DNA from: Nereocystis luetkeana
Lineage: Eukaryota > Sar > Phaeophyceae > Laminariales > Laminariaceae
Direction of reading: 5' to 3'
NCBI GenBank assembly: GCA_031213475.1
Contig: JARUPZ010000019.1
Coordinates: 9,516,698-9,580,697 of the forward strand
Length of the DNA: 64,000 bases
Shown one piece after another: positions 35,266-57,800 of this stretch. Below the pieces are notes generated by a model. The model was given only the letters and a program-made list of their open reading frames with translations, had not been told where the DNA came from and did not search any database. The translations under genes were made by a program, and so were the position numbers. Each line of letters opens with the position of its first letter. The first letter of the stretch is position 1.

Positions 35266-35370
35266 ACAATATTATTATTTCTCTTGCCATCCGACAATGT
35301 GCAGCATGATCTTCAACATGGATCACTCATAACTTTCCCGAAAGAAGAAAACCTCGGAAACAAAAGGAAA
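35266..35370 (-). mobile_element. 5'-truncated LINE 3' end
   Basis: On the minus strand this reads ...TGCACATTGTCGGATGGCAA followed by an AT-rich tail, matching the 3' terminus of the large LINE (34045-34075), preceded by a similar CCATnTTGAA block. It is near-identical to 36131-36240. Confidence 0.55.
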
Positions 35371-35964
35371 CCCTACCAATATTAATAAAAAGGTGAAAAT
35401 AAAAAGACGCGAAGATCGTGGGTCCGAAGTAACACCGGTGACGCAATCAGACCGCGCTCCACAATTTTCAAGTCAAAAACAACCCTGAAGATCCCTTCTT
35501 CTCCCAGATTGGTAAACCTACTCTTTTCGTTTTAGGGATGCACGCGCGCAAGCAAGCGTTTCTACTATACTGCTGCAACGCTCGAAGCGAGATTCGCATC
35601 CGTGTTTTCGACCTCGCCAAATGTTCTAAATTACGTGCCTGGTCCCTACTACGTAATGCTGTGGCCACATATATATACCGGCCCCGCTGGCTTGGCAGCG
35701 GTCGTACCACTACAGTTATTGCAAACACCGCACGACCTTCTGCGCGTTGAAACATGCGCGTAGCAGTTATAAACCAGCCATTTTGATGGACAGCGGGGTT
35801 TTGGTAGATGCTTCTTCGGGGGTGCTTAAGGAGGGGAGTGGTCGTTTTTGGTGGATGAGATGGAGGGATGTTGGTTGTAGCAGTCTTCATGTGCGTCACA
35901 TCATCAATCTTGATTTGTCGGATGATACTGCCGCGCTTTGTTCTGGAGAGTTCTTCAATTTCTG

Positions 35965-36072
35965 TTACTACGGGGGGCCATAGTTAATAGGACCTATGGT
36001 ATACATAAAAACCTATATATACCATTTTTACTAACAATATTTGGTCTTATTAACTATGGTCCCCCGTAATAA
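35965..36072. mobile_element. 108-bp MITE family M1, copy 1
   Basis: Inverted ends TTACTACGGGGGGCCATAGT and TTATTACGGGGGACCATAGT flank a core AATAGGACC...TACATAAAAACC. Three more copies are at 45373, 50645 and 58999. It is a short foldback element. Confidence 0.8.
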
Positions 36073-36096
36073 TAGTCGTTTTTTAGAACACCACTA

Positions 36097-36240
36097 CACA
36101 TTGTCGGATGGCAAGCATAACAATAACAATTATTATTATTTCTCTTGCCATCCGACAATGTGCAGCATGATCTTCAACATTGATCACTCATGGCTTTCCC
36201 GAAAGAAGAAAACCTCGGGAACAAAACGAAAGCCACGCAC
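36097..36240. repeat. 19-bp perfect hairpin formed by two opposed LINE 3' ends
   Basis: CACATTGTCGGATGGCAAG (36097-36115) is exactly inverted at 36144-36162 with a 28-nt AT-rich loop. The rightward continuation to 36240 repeats 35300-35370. Two LINE tails in opposite orientation, joined by their AT-rich ends, explain it. Confidence 0.6.
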
Positions 36241-36410
36241 CAAGTCTACCTCCCTTCGGTGCCAACTTTCGGCTTGTCTACTCCATATTATTATCCATAT
36301 TAAACCCACAATGCGGCAGTTAAAGTACATTTAAAATTTTCCGGACAGAGTGTGGGAAACAGTAAAAATTACTGTTGCATAATAATGGCAGAAGCAAATG
36401 ATTATATAGA

Positions 36411-37535
36411 TACAAGGCGCTTCGCTCCGCGGGCGGCCTACGCCGCCCGCTACGCTCGCTCAGGAAGGGAAAATACATCAAATTACTACTATTATGCAAT
36501 GCGGACAGAGGTCGATGATTGAATATAGTTTTTTTTACTATGATCGTAGTTGCAAACTGGCGACTTGATGATGCCAAGAGTCCCGCCGCCATGCTTCAGG
36601 AGGAAACAGCTCGGACGCCACATACGCTTCGAATCGGGGGCGGTTGCCGCACGTACGTACATACCCCAGGTAGGGTACTTAATCTATTTTTTTGATGTGC
36701 TGTATGTACGAAAAAAGAGAAAAGCACAGCACTGCACAGCGGCACAGCAGCACCGCAAAAACAATGTAAAATGAAACCGAAAAAATCGGGAAGAACAAAA
36801 AATCCCCGCCCCTCTCCTGAAATAATTTTCTGCCTGATTGAAACACCTTGCACCGGTCAAAAAAGAAGAAAAATGAACAGCAGAGCTTCTCTCTCAGCCT
36901 CATACTCAGCCCGCCCCTATCGCGATCACCTCGCCACCGATTCGGTCCGGGTAAAACTTTTCTCACTCTCTGCCACAGTCAGCTCCGTCGCCCGCCTCGC
37001 GTTAAGCCCGGCGCTCACCGTGGCCGTCGTTCGCCAGCTCGACAGTATATTGGTACTGTACTCAGACTGGGAGCTCCCTCTTTTAGCTTCAGCGTTGTTG
37101 CTATCAATGAAATAAGCACCGCTTGAATCTTTTTTTGCAATTTTGAACGACCCTTATATCTCGTACATACTCTATCCAAAATCACAAATTGCGGCCAGAC
37201 AGACCCCGTTCATGCTTCCCTCGTGTCTCGAGGCACACGCGACGCCTAGGCACGAAAGCGGCGACCGCGCTCCTTTCACCCCCCCCTCTACCCGTCAGCA
37301 CCCGCTGACACCCGCGACGGCGCCGGGCTCTCCCGCCGTGCCGTGCCCGAAGTACACGCACGCACATGAAACGAAAAAAGGAAAAAGGAAGAAAGGGCCG
37401 AGAGTGCCAAGAGAAATGCAGAAAACAAAGAACCGCTGAAAAGGTCCGGCAAGTAATAAAAGGAGGCGGTTTCGAAGTGAGAGCTCTGAGAGGCCAGGGA
37501 TGTACCAACCGAGCACGCTCAGGGATTTATATCTA
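36411..37535 (+). repeat. Dispersed repeat R1, copy C (most complete)
   Basis: It begins ACAAGGCGCTTCGCTCCGCG with the GC hairpin and runs uninterrupted through CCGATTCGGTCCGGGTAAA and TGTCTCGAGGCACACGCGAC to CCGAGCACGCTCAGGGATTT. It serves as reference for the interrupted copy B and truncated copy A. No conserved frame is seen. Confidence 0.7.
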
Positions 37536-37552
37536 AGTATCGTAAGTGGTTT

Positions 37553-37828
37553 TGTCTCACCGAGTGCATGCTCGTAGGGGCTTTTTCTTGAATTAAGAAA
37601 AAGGATGAGCGGAAAGCGCGAGAGCGTGAGTTAGCTACTTTCGATGGAAGTCGACGAGCAGTGGGAATGCTGAACCCTATGCGCGACAAAAAATAAAGGC
37701 ACGTACCGGGGAGGAGAAGGGTAGACACCTATGACCACGGCTTGTCCAGAAGCTCGTTGAGGGTAAAACCTCCTACGAGAAGGCTGGAAAGTAAAAGCGA
37801 CGATTTAAAATAAATAAAAATAAAATGG
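37553..37828 (+). repeat. SINE family 2 copy, 5' truncated, with an uninterrupted target site
   Basis: It matches 20095-20286 joined to 20635-20740, including GCATGCTCGTAGGGGCTTTT and GTGGGAATGCTGAACCCTAT. Around 37730 it reads TGACCACGGCTTGTCCAG, the pre-insertion state of the TRIM-1 copy 1 site. Its A/T-rich tail hosts TRIM-1 copy 3. Confidence 0.65.
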
Positions 37829-37831
37829 TAC

Positions 37832-38175
37832 CGTGAAGAAGCTATATTATAGGGGTACACGACCGAGCGATTACCCAGCCCAGGGTAATATTTATAACAC
37901 GCTCCCCCCCTCTGAACGGCGGGGTCTTTGAGGCGTCGGAACCGTATACGTCCGTACGCTGGCCTAATACCCGCTTCGTTTCATTTACCTGGGGAACCAG
38001 GGAGATGTGTTTTTTTAGGCACGCGCAAGCGTTTCTATAAAAGAAACGTTCGAAGTGAGGTTCGAACCCGTGACCTGGACGACGTCAAATAAATGTGAAG
38101 GTAGGTGTTACTTACTGAGCTATAATAGGGGTAAAAGATCGATCGATAACCTAGCCCAGAGAAACCCTTATAACA
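37832..38175 (-). mobile_element. TRIM-1 copy 3 (minus orientation)
   Basis: Read on the minus strand, the left repeat is 38175-38094 (TGTTATAAGG ... CTTCACA) and the right repeat 37899-37832 (TGTTATAAAT ... CTTCACG). The purine tract GAGGGGGGGAGCG lies before the right repeat, and GTAC flanks both sides (38176-38179, 37828-37831). It is more diverged than copies 1 and 2, with small insertions in the left repeat. Confidence 0.75.
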
Positions 38176-38179
38176 GTAC

Positions 38180-39150
38180 ACAGTATATATAGTAGTAGCA
38201 GTCATTGCATTGTAACAGGTAGCAAGGGGGAGACATACATACATATATATATGTTGTGTTACGGGGTGAAAACGTGCCACAAAAGCAGTGTACACTATAA
38301 TACAGGCAGTACATACGTACGTACGTACACCGCCAGCCTTTCGTACTGCTCACTGTTTGGACGGCGTCTTGAGGGGAACTATCTTGGAAACAGTGTACGG
38401 CAATTTTTGCAGTATTGCTAGTAGTAGTGAACGCCATCGTTCGTGTTCAACGAACACCGACAGTTCACTACGCAGAGTGTGCATGCAACCTCCATCAACT
38501 TACAATCTCCGCGTAGTGGATAGGGCCAAAACGCATGCATTTATTAACGGTAATGCAGTGCCAATGATGCTCGTTTTGCCGTGCTGTTCCCTAGGTGATA
38601 ATATTTTAATATTTAAGGTTGATGGAGGCATGGATTTTTCTGGGATTTTCGGGCTTGAAAGTACGGAAGCCACTAAACCCCGGTACATTCTGGACACAAG
38701 TGATCAACAAATATCTTAGCAGCAGCGACGAAAAACATCAAATTTGGGTACGTATCACGTTTCGTTCGTCGCCAAATCCATCCTTTTTGGCGTCGACAAC
38801 TCAAGTGTCAACCCGAACCGAAACAAGCGACAACCAACCGTATATTTTCGACGCACGCTTGTAACCTAAAGGACACCCCTCCGCGCCGCACACACCTCTC
38901 TTCCAGTCGTTTTCTTTGTCCGCACTTACTTGCTGACGTTGCATCATCTTGTATCATCTATAGTAAATAGTAGTCTTGTGTATCGTTCTTCGTCAACGAT
39001 TGATTGTGGCTCGCGTTGCCATCTGCTATGTTATCCTAGCCCAAAGCCTGCCGCCTAGGTCCTCCGAACCACCGGCAGTTGCGCAATCCTGTACTCGTAC
39101 GAGTATGGGTTATTTTTTCACGGTCATATCCCATACAAGTACCAGTACCT
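38180..39150. other. Intergenic stretch, no gene seen
   Basis: The longest plus frame (to 38719, about 143 codons) has no recognisable domain or splice context. Nothing else is supported. Confidence 0.35.
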
Positions 39151-39151
39151 G

Positions 39152-39345
39152 GTATTCGATGCGAGTCGACGAGGGAAGAAAAGGCTGAAATTTCCTCGCG
39201 ATAAAAATGAAGGCACGTACCGTAGCGGGAAGGGGGTAGAAGAGCCTGCTATGTGACACCGGATCTGAGTTACGAGTTGGAAGGAGAGAGAGAAGAAGAT
39301 GTCCGAAGATAATAAATGGGATGAGCAAAAAATTAAAAAAAAAAT
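39152..39345 (+). repeat. SINE family 1, 5'-truncated copy
   Basis: It matches 19738-19930 almost base for base (TTCGATGCGAGTCGACGAGG ... AATGGGATGAGC) and ends in an A-rich tail, as expected of a truncated retroposed copy. Confidence 0.75.
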
Positions 39346-40746
39346 GTGCATTGGTGTGCGTGTTTTGTGCGCCTCCCGCGTACGGTCCATCGCACGCGTA
39401 GTGAGAGGGCGAAATGCATTAGTTGCGAATTGGGCGATGCCACTATCCAGACATTCAGACGGCAAAGCAGTATATACTTCGAGTAATACCTGGCATGGAA
39501 GGTGCATACAGCAGTAATTGATGTAGAACCAGTCTCGTTGGATCCCAATCAATCTATTCCCACACTTATTTTCCCCGCGGGATCTATGACAAGAAACACA
39601 CTTTGGTTGTCATGGGCACTGCTGGATGATTCGCAGCTGACATCTCGTTGATACACTGTTGCTCCACTGCTGTTCCACAGTTGTAAAACGTAAAAAGCAA
39701 GCACGCACGATCGAAGTATCCCACGCAGCTTGCAAAAATGAGGTTCGACAAAAAAATCGATCTCATAGCTGAGGTGTCTTACTAACTCTAGCATAAACCT
39801 ACCAGGTAACGTGAACAATAATACTTCAGCAAAACTTCCCTCAGATCTCAATGCTAGGGTCACCGAGTACACGATCCAACAAAATACCAACGAGACCAGA
39901 GCAAAGCATTGCATGGGAAAAAAAACATCGGCAGTCGAGCACCAGAAAAGTACGTTGAAGACCCTTACCAGCTCACCTATCATACAAGCTCCCCGAAACT
40001 TTGGGTACGAAATGCCTTTGTACATGCAGAGCTTCTAGTCTACAGTCGCAGTGGTACGACGCGACAGAGCTCTGGAGTGGCTGCGAGATAGACTCGAAGT
40101 ATCAGCATACGTATACGCTCGTATCGAGCATAGCGTTCAGAAAGGTAAACATCGATGCTGCTGCCTATCGGCATCGCCAGCAGACACAAAGCGTACACCG
40201 TGACTGCATTGGTTTCGAAGGAATGACATTCGAATAGCACACCTCAAGACAAAGGAACGCAGAGCATCCATCCATCCATCCACAGGCAACATAAAAAAAA
40301 AAAAAAAAAAAACTGTAGCGAGCGGTGGGCTCCTCTTACTATTGTAAGACGGACCCATTAAAAAGTGTGGGGGGAAAGCACCGCAGCAGCGGCGGTAGCG
40401 TTTCTTCCCGTTTACCCCAACACTCAACAACTACAGAGGGCGCCAGCTTTTAAAAAGATCGACGGGAAAAAAAAATTGAGGCTCGTTTGCTCGCGATAAA
40501 TAAGATAATTGACCGTAGAAACGGTGCTCAGCGTCTGGTTACCAAACTAAATCCCATATATTAAGCACCATTAATAGTAGCCTGTGTTCAATGGTGCCAG
40601 TGGAATAAGAAGATGAGCCTCGACGCCAAATTGGCGTGTTTTACTGTTAATCGCGGGCGCCTTCTGCACTACAAAAATGTGTAACTGCTGTAGGAAACAG
40701 TACGCACGCCTTTTGTGCACACCGCCACAAAGCTTTCAAATTCCCA
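39346..40746. other. Region downstream of the aminotransferase gene
   Basis: This lies past the aminotransferase stop codon. A 158-codon minus frame at 39549-40025 is open but unrecognised and is not called. Short runs (TCCA)n and poly(A) occur at about 40262-40310. Confidence 0.35.
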
Positions 40747-51645
<10,899 letters not shown>

Positions 51646-51876
51646 GGTTACGTAGTCGCCTCAGTCGTTGTGATGAACGGTTGCGTTCCACGCCTACAGC
51701 AGCGATGAACCTAGCCTAAACGAACTTCGGCGTCGTTCGTCGTTCCGTGCGGTGGAAATCGATCTCCCATTCCCTATAGATACCGCCTCATTTTTTCATG
51801 GAAACCTATGTAATTCCGCCGCATTTGGAGGCTCGATGCTCCAACCAGCCAGCACGGCGACCTAAATATCACCGAC
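51646..51876. promoter_or_regulatory. Shared divergent promoter region (argD / RBM28-like)
   Basis: Only 231 bp separate the start codons of two genes transcribed away from each other, so promoters and both 5' UTRs must lie here or overlap the first exons. No TATA box is evident. Confidence 0.6.
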
Positions 51877-54800
51877 ATGATGGTCAAGGAAAGCAATGAC
51901 GGTGGCCGTGGTGGCCGTGGTGGCCGTGGTGGCCGTGGTGGTGGTGGTGGTGGTGGCCGTGGTGGTGACAGAAGCGGCGACGGTGGCCCCGATGGCCAGT
52001 CGAAGAAGCTGTGCCAAGTTTTTCTCAGGAACCTCCCGCTTACTATGCTAGAGCCTGTGAGTGGCGTAGAGACCAGCAACGCAAGCGGCGCTTGATGCTC
52101 AGTGTTCAGTCCAGGCACCCCTCGAAGGAGAACGCCGAGCGAAATGATACCGGTCTCTCTATCGAGTGTAGTCTCTGGGATTTGCTGTTGCCTGCACATG
52201 CGCCTGTAAGGGTCCAAACAGCAGCTGCTATGTGCGAGTGAGCTTTGAGACATGACGCGGATGTCGTTGCCTTGCAGTTGGTTGTCGTGGTTCGGCCGTG
52301 GCAGCTGCGTCTACCGGTACTACAGCCGACAACAGTACTGCCGTCTGTCATACTGCTGTCTGTGATATTATTGTCTGTGATACTGCTGTCTTGTGACACT
52401 GGTATGATAGAGCTGAGCGCGAGGTGTGGGTATGCTAGCAGCTAACTGGTAGGGTATTGCATTATAGGCCCTACAGCAGTAGTATTGGAGCCAACTGATG
52501 GGAGCACCGTCAAGTGGAGACCTCTCGAGGTGGCACCAGTCGTCGGACATGAATGCACCGTCATGTATTCCCAACAACAAAGTGCAGTATAGGTTGTGTC
52601 TCTCTTAGGATTGGGGTCGTCGCAGCAGGCCCCTACTCCTTACGAATATATCCGTACCTTGCAGTCCCTTCCTGGCGTGTACGTACCAGATCAGTGCACG
52701 TCCGCGCAACCTTTCGTTCTGTTGTGTCGAGGTGTTCTGTATACTGTAGGTATTTAACCTCGTAACTTGTACGCGTACGAGCTGGGCCAACGGAAAAATG
52801 GATAGACCATCGAAACGTCTTATCTCGTGAACCGTTGCGAATTAGGATTTGAAATTTGGAGGCACTAACCCTGAAACAACACTGCATGTGCCAAAATGAA
52901 AGGTAGATAAAAATATGGCATGTTTTAAATTCGACTCGATCTCGACGAGATATCGGCGAAAACTCGAAAACACCAACTTTTCAACACAAAACTCGCAATA
53001 AAATCGTCGTTCCCGATCAAGGCGAAAATTGGCAAAAACACGATTTCCATACATAAAATAAGTAATTACAATGAATGTTGGTTTTTCTGCGATGCCTCGC
53101 TCAATTTTGGTACGTACAGCAGTAGTTTCGATCTGATTTTTTCACCTCGTATTTACACGGTACATGCAGACAAACGGAAAGCGAGCCCTTTTTTTCGTCG
53201 GACATGTTACGGTCGCTTTGGTATTTTTGTATTTTTCGGGATATTTGTATCGGGCATATCTCCCGGACAAAAATAAATATAGAAAGGTCTTGCTTTCCAT
53301 TCGTGGGTTAGTGCATGATCAACACCGTATAAAAAATTCGCATCCAAATACATACCAGGGTACCAGGTATGCAGTAGTGTTGAGCGGGGCGTGATCCATC
53401 AACCGCTTTGGCAGCACCTTGGCTGGCCCAGCTCGTATAATACTGAAGTATACACTGTACACAGATAGTGGCATTAGCTTAGCTATTAGTGCAAAACGTA
53501 GCCACGCCAGCATCCACAATGCGGCCGTGGCAGGTCAAAACCCGTTGAACGCCGTGTTGTTATTGTTGTTGTGTCTTTCTTTCTCGTCAGGACATTGAGA
53601 CCATGCTCGCTGACTGCGGCCCGATCAAGCGCATCGATCTGATCAAGACCACCGACAGCGAAACCGGGGCGAAGCACTCCCGCGGCTTCGGCTTCGTAAC
53701 GTTCGCGCTGGAGGCTGACGCGGGCAAGGCTGTGACCACCGTACACAGGAAAAGGTGAGGGGGGGCGGAGGGGATAGGTTTGGTTGTTGGCGAGGAGCTC
53801 GCGCAGAACCAATGCTTGGGATGTAGGGCGAAGGGGGAGGGGCAACCCAGGCTCTAGAAGATTAATACTGCAAGTTTAATATTGTGTGCTCATAATCTGT
53901 TACAGACAATACCGGCAGCTTGCGCCACAAGCGAACATGATCCGGACTAAGCATGTACGATATATATATACTCGCTTTGCAAAATTTAGACGCCGTGTAC
54001 TCTGTACCAGCATGTTGTACTTGACGTATCGATGAGTTTGGTCGAGCTGATAGCCGACAAAATAGTTACAGCTACAGCAGTACCAGATACCGGTGGTGAA
54101 TAGTAGCGTAACCCTAAAGGTATCGAGCTGCCTACGGTAGAGGCACACGAGTGAGTGGATCTGCAGTGCTACGTACTCAACGCGAAGCCTCGTTTTGGTG
54201 CGGTCTATTGCGGCCGATCTCGGTAATGTACCCTCTGTTGCACCTAGATGCTCTAGATATACCTTCTCAGCATGGCGTTGATCCATCTCCAACGCTTGCC
54301 CGCGCGCGCGTCATTCATACGCCAGGGTGATGGGCAGAGAGATATCGTGCGAAATCGCCCTCAAGAAGGGAGCAAAGCGCGAAGGTCAAGGGCGGGACCA
54401 GGGTGCGCAACCGGGAGCAGCCCCAACCACAACCGCCAGGAAGACAGGGAGCGGAGAAACGACCACGAGTACGTACGGCGGAGGCGGTGTTGGTGGGGGG
54501 ACAAGGGGGGCGTCAACCGTGGCCCCCGCTCACGGTAGCAGTAACAAGCCGGCGGCCGCGTCTTCGAAGAAGGAGGTTGCGGGGGCCAAGTCGGAGGCGC
54601 GGAGTAAGAAACACCAAGCGGGCGATAAGGGGGAGGCGGCGCAGGGCAAGGTGTCGAAAACTGGCGACGACGCGGAGGAACGGCTGACGCCGATAGCAGC
54701 GGCGATAGCGACGGTAGTAGCGGCGGGCGGTGAGGGTGGGGCGGTTCTGAGCAAGAAGGAGGCCAGAAAAGCTGCAAGAAAACTCGTGAAGAAAGATATT

Positions 54801-57800
54801 AAGAGAAAAGCGAAGGAACGCGCGAAGGACCGAAAGGAAGCTCAGGCCGCGCTGGATGCTGCCGCTGCTGAGGCGGCGCCCCCCGCTAGCACGGTGGACA
54901 CTAAGGCCGCAAGCGGAGACGCAGGGGCGGAAGGGGAAGGGGAAGGGTTAGAAGGCAACGACGAACCCCTCGACCCCAAGGCAGCGAAGTTGTTCGCCGA
55001 CGCGCGGACAGTGCTTGTCTTCGGAGTTGCGGACAACCTTAGCGCGAAGAAGCTTCAGAAGCGCCTCAAGAAGGTGAACGGCTGAGTTTGTTGGGCCCAG
55101 GGTTGTTGAGGGAGATTTCTCGAGCTAACTAAACATGGTACCAGGTAGTGCCCACCAGCCTGAACGAGGACATGGTTCGGGTTTCGTACAGGTTTCGAAG
55201 CATTTTCACTATGCTTGCGCATAGAAAATAACCGACAATGCGCAATATTTTACAGTTGCCGCGACGAATCTCCGGGGTCGTCGCAAGCCCCTCAAGATCA
55301 AAGGTGCGCGCACCTTCGAAGCCCCAGCCTAAAATTTCGCGTGGAGGCGTGTCCAGCACTTTCGCTGTGCTGGCAACTGGCAACGCAACACGCCTTCCGC
55401 GCTCTCGTCCTTTCCTAGTCTCGCGGCCCTCCCGCCACCATCGCATGCATCACTCGTGTGCTCGCTTGCCCTCGCCGCTTTTCGTGATTCCGGGGCTCCA
55501 GCTAGCCATGGTGACGGCGCTTACCCTCGAGGAGAACGAGAAAAAGTACTTCCCTGCCGGCAAGATCGGGCGCGTGGTGTGCGCAGGGAAGGAGGGCACA
55601 AGGAAGATCATCGCCGGGATCGACGGCCACACCGTGCACGAGCAAACGCTCAGGGCGAGGAGATTCCTGGAGATCGTGCCGGGTCACGGTGAGATTTGGG
55701 TGATAGTCCGGTTTGATGCTGTAATCTCGCCCGTGGGGATAGAAAGATGGGAGGAGTCTTGGGGGTGTATCGTTTTGTTGGGGGGTGCTCTGCGCCCTGC
55801 CGTACCGATTGTGCGTTGCACTCAAAACGATAGAGGCGCCTGCATGCATGCAGGTATCGCTTCTGTCGTGGTGTTTTGCGGCGCTTGAACAGGACGGGCA
55901 TCGCGCAGAATATGCTATTAATAGTTGGTAGTGGTACTAATTACATAGCAGGCGGAGATGTTCGGCACTGACGAACCTCTACCATACTCGAGCCGGTTCG
56001 TAGCCAAAAAAACATGCAAATCATTAATACAACGGCATGTGACGTGTGCGTACTTGACAAAACGCCCCTGCCCCCTTCCCCGGCGGTGATGCGACGCAAT
56101 CTCCCTCTGAACCAGATGTGCGGCAGCAGAAACAACAGCGGCTCATCGTCCGCAACCTGAACTTCCACGCGAAAGAAGAGGACCTTGCCAAGGCCTTTTC
56201 GGAGTTCGGACCATTGGCCGAGGTGCGCGGTGTCTTTCACGTTAGAGCGAGAACATCGTTAATAGAGCGAGCAGGTCGGGGGTGGCCTGATGCATCTGAC
56301 ACGCACGGAATATGAGTACGACTAGTGTCGGGTTGTGAGTTGCCGTGTCAGGTCTGGCGGTTGCTGAGGAAGTAGGAGCTGTCAGCGAAGCACCCTTCGC
56401 AGGGCATCGAGCCGTCCATCTACCGCAAACGTTTCCGCAGTCATTTGCTTCCTTCAACTTTTTCCTATGAAGTCTCAAAAGGGTTAAATGGCCGATAATG
56501 CTGTAACCGTCATTTTGTAACCGTCATTTTTTACAACCATCCCTTTTCTCTGCAATAATCAAGTCCTAAGAGGCGAATGGCTAGCGTAATACATGCAGGC
56601 ATTCATTCGTTTGGGAGAACACTTTTTTTCTTTCTTCTTTTTTTATTTTTTAATCATCACTTGTACTTTCCAGCCTAACTCGTGGGAGGTTTCACCCTCA
56701 ACGATCTTCTGGGCAAGCCGTGGTCACAGGTGTCGTCCCTTCCCCCCCCCGGTACGTACCTTTATTTTTTTGTCGCGCATAGGATTCCTACTGTCTGTAA
56801 CAAAAAAAATGTCACTGTTATCTGCAGGTACACATCCCGACGGTGAAGGTTACGTCTCAAAGAAGGGTCCGTGGCACTGACGACCAGGAAACAGTCACGG
56901 AGGACAGGAGCCGCGGGTTCGGATTCGTGCAGTTCCTGTGCCCCAGGGACGCCGCTCGCGTCGTCAAGGTTAGGGACTGCTTCGAGGCTGTCTGTGAATA
57001 GCGTCGGGTGAAGGATGAAGTTGAGGTCGTGGTACAGTTCGTTTCTCTCGATATTAATATTAATAGTACGTACTCGTAAGTACTGTAGTACCGATTGAGG
57101 TCAATCTCTTGAGACTAGGATGTACATGTACATGCTTCGGAAGTCACGCAACACGTGCGGCTGACATGGTTTGGTCCCTAAAAAGAAAAGGACGCTCTCA
57201 ACCTTGACGCATCATCGCCAAGGTGACTTCTGCAGCGATTTCCCTCCCATGTGGTGTAGGCGCGCAGCGCTGCCAACACCCAAACGACTGAAGTGAGGTA
57301 GAGTTGTTTTCGATGAAAGGGCTGCGCGTTGTAGCGGCAAAGGTTATCATGTCTCAGTAATATCGGCACCCCTAGGCCCCCCTCGTTCGACCGACGACCC
57401 TGTCAATCTGGGTTGCTTGCTAACTGTACAAGTAGCACTATGCGCTAAGGGTGGGGTTGTTTGGTGAAGGTAGCCGCGCGATTTAGCGGCGAAGATGTTT
57501 GTGCCTTGGCACATATAAAGTGCCCGGGGGCTTTGTAGCATCCTCTTCCGACCGGCAGTCCGGTCACAGCCCGAATCCTCACCCACTGTACGATACAATC
57601 TGCTGTGGATGCGCCTGACAAAAATCTCCTCCTCCTCTCCCCCTCCTCCTCTCCTCCTTTCCCTCCCCTCCTCCTCCCCCCCCTCCTCATCCTTCTCTTC
57701 TTCCTCTTCCTCCACCACCACCTCCTCCTCCTCCCCCTCCTCCACCCCCTCCTCCGCCTCCTTCTCGTCCCCCCCCCGCCCCCCTCCTTCTCCCCCTCTC

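Noticed and set aside
39549..40025. 158-codon minus frame with apolar stretches
   Set aside because: No family match, no linked exons, and a frame of this length is expected by chance among six frames in 64 kb.
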